From an uncultured Chloroflexales bacterium (GTDB lineage Bacteria > Chloroflexota > Chloroflexia > Chloroflexales > Chloroflexaceae): 45,904 bases of DNA. Shown here piece after piece: positions 40,895 to 45,904 of this stretch; position 1 is the stretch's first letter; the number at the start of each line of letters is the position of its first letter. The stretch spans positions 1 through 45,904 of the forward strand of contig CALCJV010000058.1 of assembly GCA_937967405.1 (NCBI GenBank). The letters are read 5' to 3'. The translations under genes were made by a program, and so were the position numbers. The notes below the pieces were generated by a model. The model saw only the letters and a program-made list of their open reading frames with translations. It searched no databases and had not been told where the DNA came from.

Positions 40895-41707
40895 ATGCCA
40901 GCCACCCTCGCTATCTGGATACATATTTACCTTACACCTGCAATTATTACCATGATGTTGTGGGGTGGCTTGACAGTAGCACTGATGTGGCTCAATCAGC
41001 GTGGCGCAGCTTCGGCACGCTGGGCCCTCCTGTTCACCCTACCAGTCCTCTTCCTTGCCCACCATCAGCTCTGGGCCGTGCGCCACAGCACCGATGCCAC
41101 CAGCATTTATGTCGCGTTTATAACCGGCATGCTGATCTGGACATGGCACGAACTAGCTTTCTACAGCGGCGTTATCACTGGGCCGTGGCGCAAGCCGTGC
41201 CCCCCACACGCCAAAGGCTGGGATCGTTTCTGTTACGCACTCGGCACGCACCTCTACCACGAAGGTGCCGTTGCCATTGAAGCTGCATTCCTCTGGTGGG
41301 TCTTTCACAATGCCGTCAATGTGATTGGGGCACTCACCTTCGTGCTGCTGTGGGCTTTGCAGCACAGTGCCAAGCTCAATGTCCTACTCGGTGTGCGGAG
41401 CCTTGACGTTGCCATTTTGCCCCAGCACCTGCACTATCTGGGCAGCTTCTGGACCCAACGTGCCGTGAATGCCTTCTTCATTCCTGCCATAACGATCATG
41501 ATCATCATGGCAATTGGGCTGTGGGTTCAAGTCGGGATTCATGTGCCGCATGATCACGCAATTGCCTTGACGCTGCTGGCCACCCTGCTCACGCTCGGCG
41601 TGCTGGAGCATGGGTTGCTGGTGGTTCCAGCACTTGTGCCCCATGCAGCAGTTAGCAAGCCCCCGTCGCGGGCGGAAATATCGCACCTGAATAACTACCC
41701 CGATTAG
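40895..41707 (+). CDS. puhE: PuhE-like photosynthetic complex assembly protein (DUF3623 family)
   Basis: The 270-residue membrane protein has about seven helices and matches the pattern I recall for PuhE: IWTWHELAFYSGVITGPWRK, CPPHAKGWDRFCYAL, LLWALQHSAKLNVLLGVRSL, ILPQHLHYLGSF and, near the end, ALTLLATLLTLGVLEHGLLV. In purple bacteria puhE sits in the photosynthesis gene cluster and is required for normal assembly of the reaction centre; its biochemical action is not known. Here it is a single gene with its own promoter, away from any pufL/M or bch gene. Homology call is by memory of motifs, so I hold it as strong but not certain. Confidence 0.8.
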   Translation: MPATLAIWIHIYLTPAIITMMLWGGLTVALMWLNQRGAASARWALLFTLPVLFLAHHQLWAVRHSTDATSIYVAFITGMLIWTWHELAFYSGVITGPWRKPCPPHAKGWDRFCYALGTHLYHEGAVAIEAAFLWWVFHNAVNVIGALTFVLLWALQHSAKLNVLLGVRSLDVAILPQHLHYLGSFWTQRAVNAFFIPAITIMIIMAIGLWVQVGIHVPHDHAIALTLLATLLTLGVLEHGLLVVPALVPHAAVSKPPSRAEISHLNNYPD

Positions 41708-41738
41708 GGCCAGTTGGCTTCAGGCTGGGCCCCTCGCG

Positions 41739-41981
41739 CTACACCGAGCGCACCAGCTCCAACAAGGTATCGCCGCGCAACTGCACATATGGGGTATCGG
41801 TTTCCGGCTCATCCAACAGATCTAACCCCAGCGTTTCATGCAAAAAGTCGTTCAACGCATCCACATCTGGGAAGGTCACATAGGTTGCATGATCACCCTC
41901 ATTATACGCGACACGCCACAGTTGCCCGAGTCGCTCATCGCGCCATACACGCAAATCACTCAATGCAGTCAATGCCGTCAT
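41739..41981 (-). CDS. Small hypothetical protein
   Basis: The 80-residue acidic protein (RVWRDERLGQLWRVAYN, TYVTFPDVDALNDFLHETLG) begins at ATG 41981, with AGGAGG 8 bases upstream, which overrides the longer ORF start at 42128. It has no Cys, no signal peptide and no membrane helix. I do not recognise the family. It converges on puhE, with 31 bases between the stops. Confidence 0.7.
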   Translation of the reverse strand: MTALTALSDLRVWRDERLGQLWRVAYNEGDHATYVTFPDVDALNDFLHETLGLDLLDEPETDTPYVQLRGDTLLELVRSV

Positions 41982-42155
41982 GGTGTTCGCCTCCTGCACG
42001 CGGCAGTGCCATTCGGCATACTCCCCGCAGTGCGCTGTTCTCACCTCTTGACGATTCATCGTAGCGCAGAGTTGCGTGTTTTCACTGGGATTGGAATGAA
42101 GATTTGATGAGCATGCAATGAGGCCCATCTCAGACTCCGTTGCCCAAGCCTATGC

Positions 42156-42161
42156 TACAAT
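42156..42161 (+). promoter_or_regulatory. -10 element immediately before the deacetylase start
   Basis: TACAAT lies only 8 bases before the GTG at 42170, so transcription would start at or 1-2 bases before the start codon (leaderless). The -35 (GACTCC) is weak. Confidence 0.3.
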
Positions 42162-42169
42162 AGGGCATT

Positions 42170-44035
42170 GTGAGAACACCATCAACACGATCACCAACAC
42201 CAACTCGCCCAATCCTTGCCGCTATGCTGCTTGCGGCGTTGCTGCTGCTTGTTATTGGTGGGGGCGTGGGGCTATTTGTCCAGCAACGCCTTGCGGCATG
42301 TGCTTCCGTGCCCCTAATCGGCACGAACATCTTGCCCAATGCCGCCCTGCGGCCTAACCCGGCCCAGCCAGCTCTGCCCGACGGCTGGCGAGCCGCCGCA
42401 CCGGGCGTGCAACTCGGCGAATTCTCGCTCGATGCGGACGGGCGGGCCCTGCAACTGATGGGCGTTGCCAACTATGTCGAAACGCCGCCCGTGCCGGTGC
42501 AGGGCGGGCAACGCTACTGCGTGACCGCCCGGGCCATCACCGACACACCGCTCGGCTCACCCACGCGGGTGCAGCTCACGGCCCACTGGTTCGATCCACA
42601 GGGGCAGCCTATCGGCTCGCCGCGCATTGCCCCGCCCGCCCCCAATAGCTGGCAGGATGTGGTTCTCTGGCAGCCCGACAACCCACCCGATGACTGGTCC
42701 TATCTCCGCGCCGATCTTGCCGCCCCCCCCAATGCCGCGAGCCTGCGCGTGCGCGTGCAACCGGCCGCCGATGATCGCATCTACCTTGATCTGCTGCGGG
42801 TGCAGCGTGGCGGCAATGCCACCGCATGGCAGCCCGACCCCGAACCTGCACCGATCACGATCTTGCCGTGGCCGGGCGGCAAGCAGGCCGCCGTCTCCTT
42901 CTCCTTCGATTGGGAGACGGCGATGGGCGGCCTGATCCACTCGCGCTCGGTGGATGATCCCAACAGCGACCAAGACCCACTGGTACGCGGCATGCGGATG
43001 CGCGAAGGCATCACCACTTCGCTGGCCATCTTTGCCCCGTATGGCATCCGCGCCACCTACTTTGCCAATGGCTACAACTTCCTCGCGGGCAACCCAGAGC
43101 GGCGCGAGTTTATGGGCAACCCCACCTATGCGTGGGCCAATACGGCCAATCGTTGGACTTCCGATCAGTGGCAGCAGCAGGCGTGGTTTGCCGCCGATCC
43201 GCACGGGACTATCGAGACCCACCCGGAATGGTACTTTGCCGATCTGATCCCGCTCCTCCGCGCCGCCAACCACGATATTCAGAGCCACACCTTCAGCCAC
43301 TTCTATGGCGGCTTTGTCACGGCTGCCGATTGGCACGCCGATCTGCAAGCGTGGCGTGAGGTTGCCGCCGAGCGGGATGTGCCCTCAGCCGTTGCGCTCG
43401 CCTTTCCGTGGAGCAGCAGCGGCGGCATGAGCGACGCAAGCTGGCATGTGCTCACCGAATACGGCATCACCACCATCACCCGCACGAGTGGGCAAGCGCA
43501 GTACAACCTATTCCCGCGCACAGCTGAGGGCGTAGTGGCAGAGCCACACTGCCGCCCCCTGCCAGCCCACCCGCAGATCACCGCCTGCCCCGATTTCTAC
43601 CTGACCCCCACGAGTGCAACACGCGCCTTGACCCAGATTGAACAGGCGGTAACTACGGGCGGTATGATTGACCTGTGGGCCCACACCGAAGAGGTGATCA
43701 CCCCTGAGCAACAAGCCGCGTGGCAACGTGTGGTACACTACGCAGCGACACATACCCACGTTTGGGTGGCACCGCTGCGCGAGATTAGCGCGTGGCAACG
43801 CGCCCGTGACCAACTTCAGGTGCAGCCGCTTGAGCCATCCGAGGGCGACCTGCGAGTACATGTACAGAGTACTAACGTTATGCCGGAGCTAGGCATCCTG
43901 TTGCCATTTGAACCGGAGCGCGTGCAGGTGACAACACCAGCAGGCACGCCGCTTACGGTGCGGCAGGACGGTGCGCGGCTTCTGTTTGAGATGCCTGCGA
44001 CAACGGTGGAGATACGCGCATGGCGCAAGACATAA
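42170..44035 (+). CDS. Membrane-anchored polysaccharide deacetylase-like protein
   Basis: The 621-residue protein starts at GTG 42170 with a basic N-terminus and one membrane helix (LAAMLLAALLLLVIGGGVGLFV, about residues 18-39), so the bulk is outside. Residues about 60-220 form a carbohydrate-binding-like beta-sandwich (GWRAAAPGVQLGEFSLDADG, DRIYLDLLRVQRGG). The NodB domain follows: SFDWETAMGG replaces the usual TFDDG, and the zinc HxxxH is HTFSH in IQSHTFSHFY (about 370). Other motifs are FPWSSSGGMSD and MIDLWAHTEE. It probably removes acetyl groups from a surface glycan. Its end overlaps the next gene by 16 bases, so the two are coupled. Confidence 0.8.
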   Translation: MRTPSTRSPTPTRPILAAMLLAALLLLVIGGGVGLFVQQRLAACASVPLIGTNILPNAALRPNPAQPALPDGWRAAAPGVQLGEFSLDADGRALQLMGVANYVETPPVPVQGGQRYCVTARAITDTPLGSPTRVQLTAHWFDPQGQPIGSPRIAPPAPNSWQDVVLWQPDNPPDDWSYLRADLAAPPNAASLRVRVQPAADDRIYLDLLRVQRGGNATAWQPDPEPAPITILPWPGGKQAAVSFSFDWETAMGGLIHSRSVDDPNSDQDPLVRGMRMREGITTSLAIFAPYGIRATYFANGYNFLAGNPERREFMGNPTYAWANTANRWTSDQWQQQAWFAADPHGTIETHPEWYFADLIPLLRAANHDIQSHTFSHFYGGFVTAADWHADLQAWREVAAERDVPSAVALAFPWSSSGGMSDASWHVLTEYGITTITRTSGQAQYNLFPRTAEGVVAEPHCRPLPAHPQITACPDFYLTPTSATRALTQIEQAVTTGGMIDLWAHTEEVITPEQQAAWQRVVHYAATHTHVWVAPLREISAWQRARDQLQVQPLEPSEGDLRVHVQSTNVMPELGILLPFEPERVQVTTPAGTPLTVRQDGARLLFEMPATTVEIRAWRKT

Positions 44036-45904
44036 GACCTTCTAGGGTGCTTCAGCCCCTGCCCGTGCTGACCGCACTTGGGAGCCAACGCGGTGGACTA
44101 CGCTTGTACCAATGGCTGTGGCTCCTATTTTGTGTGGTGGCGGCATTAGCCGTGGCCGTGCCCCGCCTGATCGGCCAACCGACGATCTACCAAACCAGCG
44201 CGACCGTCCTGTTCGATGCCAATCGCTACGCCGGCCTGTACCTACCCGATGGCAGCATCTCCCCCGATTACGCCGTTGCTCTGCGGGATGCTGAAGAAGC
44301 CGTGCGCCAACGCCTGCTCGCGCAGCGCAATCTGCGCTTCGGCGCACCCGATTTCCGCAGCAGCTATGTGCCCGACGCACCCGGCAGCGTACAGGTGATC
44401 GGGATTGGCGCAACCCCTGACGAAGCGCAGCAACTCGCCACTGCCGCCGCCGATGAACTGGTGCGCCAGATTCGGGCGGCGGGCGGGCGCGAAATCCTCC
44501 GCAACCTGATGGGCTGGGAACTCGTTGCAGCCTTGCAGGGCGAAGACCCCGACACGCCCTTTCAGGCTGCACTACGGGGCATGATCGAACGCAACGCGCA
44601 CCCCATGAGCCGCCCGATTGAGCCGGTGGCCCTACGGATTGATGCCGCAGCACTGACTGAAGAAGAACGCAACGACTTGGCCCGTGCGCTCGAAGCCCGC
44701 TATGATTTGTGGACGTTTGCGATCAACGCGCATAACACAGGGCTAGATATGGCCTGTGCTACGGCAAGCATCAGCACCACCGCCGCCCGCGAAGCCGCGC
44801 TGCTCACTTGCGCCGCCAATGATCCAGCTGTTGCGGCCGAACTCGATGCCCGCAATCGGGCGATTGCCAGCCGCCTCACGGTAGATGTACTCCTCCAGTA
44901 TTTGCGCCAAAACTACAACACCAGCTTCACCCCCGAAGTCGTTTCCGCCGCGTATCGCACGGCCGTGCCGCGGCCCACCGCGCCCGTGCCGCACAACACG
45001 ACGGCCCTGCTGCTGCTAGCAGTGGTGGCCGGCTTGGGCTTTGGGGCGATTGGCGTGTATGTAGATCGTAGCGCAGGCGTGGTGGCTAAGCTGCGTGATC
45101 TGTGGGCCTACCGCGAGCTGATCCGCAATATGGTGCTGCGCGATCTGCGTACCCGCTACAAAAGCAGTGCGCTCGGCTATCTGTGGACGCAGCTTGCCCC
45201 GCTGCTATTGATGCTGTTGTTCCTGTTTGTGTTTAGTGTGCTGCTGCCGGCCGGAATTGCGCTCTATCCGGTGTTCCTGATCGTCGGCTTGATGCCATGG
45301 AACTACTTCGCCGAAGCGGTGATGGGCGGCACACGCAGCGTCATAGATAATGCCGCGCTGATCAAGAAGGTCTACTTCCCACGTGAAGTCCTCCCGCTTA
45401 CAAGCGTCTTCTCGGCACTGGTCAATTTCCTGCTCTCGCTCCCGATGATGTTTGTGGTGATGGCCATTACGCAGTGGCTCGTCCTACGCGAGTTCCAATT
45501 TACGTGGACGATTGCCTACATGCCAATCCTGATTGTGATCCAGACGATCTACACCGTTGGCATTGCCCTGTTCCTGAGTGCCCTCGCCGTGCAGTTCCGC
45601 GACATCGTACATCTGGTGGGGATTATCTTGCAGTTCTGGTTCTTCCTCACGCCGATCTTCTATGGGCTAGACCTGATCGGCGATCCGTTAGCGCGGATCG
45701 TGCGCTGGGTCAACCCGATGGCTTCGCTGGTCGAGTTCTACCGCGAAATTCTGTATGGCAATACCGTCCCGATAGGGCAGATTCCCACGCCAAGCGTGCC
45801 CGCGCCGGATGCTGTGCTGCGTGTGGTGGTCACCGCCGTGCTCATGCTGACAGTGGGTTACTGGTTCTTCCAACGCCACAGCAAACGCTTCGGCGAGGAG
45901 CTGT
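44020..45904 (+). CDS. PCP/Wzz-like domain fused to ABC-2 polysaccharide export permease (incomplete)
   Basis: An open frame runs from ATG 44020 to the window end (628 codons, no stop). Residues about 29-52 are a membrane helix (LYQWLWLLFCVVAALAVAVP); about 55-325 are an extracytoplasmic part with helices (GATPDEAQQLATAAADELV, DPAVAAELDARNRAIASR), in the style of polysaccharide co-polymerase (Wzz/KpsE) proteins; a second helix is at about 328-348. A permease then follows at once: YRELIRNMVLRDLRTRYKSS, ALGYLWTQLAPLLLMLL, VGLMPWNYFAEAV, LIKKVYFPREVLPL and FWFFLTPIFYGL, the hallmarks of TagG/KpsM/Wzm-type exporters. Normally these are two genes. The partner ATPase is presumably just beyond 45904. 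Confidence 0.75.
   Translation, partial: MAQDIRPSRVLQPLPVLTALGSQRGGLRLYQWLWLLFCVVAALAVAVPRLIGQPTIYQTSATVLFDANRYAGLYLPDGSISPDYAVALRDAEEAVRQRLLAQRNLRFGAPDFRSSYVPDAPGSVQVIGIGATPDEAQQLATAAADELVRQIRAAGGREILRNLMGWELVAALQGEDPDTPFQAALRGMIERNAHPMSRPIEPVALRIDAAALTEEERNDLARALEARYDLWTFAINAHNTGLDMACATASISTTAAREAALLTCAANDPAVAAELDARNRAIASRLTVDVLLQYLRQNYNTSFTPEVVSAAYRTAVPRPTAPVPHNTTALLLLAVVAGLGFGAIGVYVDRSAGVVAKLRDLWAYRELIRNMVLRDLRTRYKSSALGYLWTQLAPLLLMLLFLFVFSVLLPAGIALYPVFLIVGLMPWNYFAEAVMGGTRSVIDNAALIKKVYFPREVLPLTSVFSALVNFLLSLPMMFVVMAITQWLVLREFQFTWTIAYMPILIVIQTIYTVGIALFLSALAVQFRDIVHLVGIILQFWFFLTPIFYGLDLIGDPLARIVRWVNPMASLVEFYREILYGNTVPIGQIPTPSVPAPDAVLRVVVTAVLMLTVGYWFFQRHSKRFGEEL

Noticed and set aside
44042..44653. 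Long minus-strand ORF opposite the PCP-permease gene
   Set aside because: Arg/Cys/Gly-rich translation typical of the antisense of a GC-rich gene; the plus-strand frame has clear domain structure.
1..45904. CRISPR arrays, transposases, integrases, phage genes
   Set aside because: No spaced direct repeats, DDE/tyrosine/serine recombinase motifs or phage structural genes were seen anywhere in the window.

Overview
The window is a GC-rich chromosomal segment of a Chloroflexota bacterium, most likely a phototrophic member of the order Chloroflexales. The strongest evidence is a stand-alone PuhE-type (DUF3623-like) photosynthetic-complex assembly protein at 40895-41707 and a complete six-gene C5 tetrapyrrole operon (hemA-hemC-hemD-hemB-hemE-hemL, 34405 to 27560, minus strand), which feeds both haem and bacteriochlorophyll. 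Supporting evidence is a biotin carboxylase with a fused biotinyl domain, a secreted protein of a kind I associate with Chloroflexota, and an Actinobacteria/Chloroflexi-style GlgM. The genus cannot be fixed from the sequence alone.

Layout. 1-923: two tandem Uma2-family nuclease-like genes, the first cut by the window edge. 1071-5730: class II prolyl-tRNA synthetase, biotin carboxylase/BCCP, and a divergent GlgM-like glycosyltransferase. 5740-5866: a non-coding imperfect inverted repeat. 5871-8923: a two-gene operon coding for a membrane-anchored degenerate PP2C-like protein with a predicted propeller and a lipoprotein. 9165-14328: CorA, adenine phosphoribosyltransferase, a fused double short-chain dehydrogenase, two tandem SufE genes made by a local ~620 bp duplication, and a CDP-alcohol phosphatidyltransferase. 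14282-16786: a flavin monooxygenase and a SirB1-type protein. 16902-20333: a secreted protein and a translationally coupled ECF sigma / putative anti-sigma / bactofilin-like membrane protein operon. 20673-27474: mostly single-gene units (UPF0158-like, nucleoside-type ABC permease, zinc ribbon, RsbS/RsbT switch, omega-amidase-like hydrolase, sugar-binding lipoprotein, DtxR-type regulator, universal stress protein). 27560-34405: hem operon. 34430-35060: AT-rich region with DnaA boxes, the candidate replication origin, between divergent hemA and dnaA promoters. 35118-40656: dnaA, a cysteine-free L33 gene and convergent mfd. 40895-45904: puhE, a small hypothetical gene, a membrane-anchored polysaccharide deacetylase, and an unusual open reading frame joining a Wzz/PCP-like chain-length module to an ABC-2 polysaccharide-export permease (incomplete at the window end).

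How the genes work together. The hem operon makes coproporphyrinogen III from glutamyl-tRNA; PuhE would help assemble the reaction centre; the deacetylase and the fused permease suggest a cell-surface polysaccharide locus continuing past 45904. Many genes are transcribed alone from sigma-70-type promoters, several with TTGCC(C/G) in place of TTGACA. I found no tRNA, rRNA, CRISPR array, transposase or prophage. The most unusual items are the PCP-permease fusion, the pseudophosphatase-propeller operon, the SufE duplication that carried a scrap of the neighbouring dehydrogenase gene, a frameshifted small gene between hemE and hemL, and an 11-base G run inside a membrane-protein gene.
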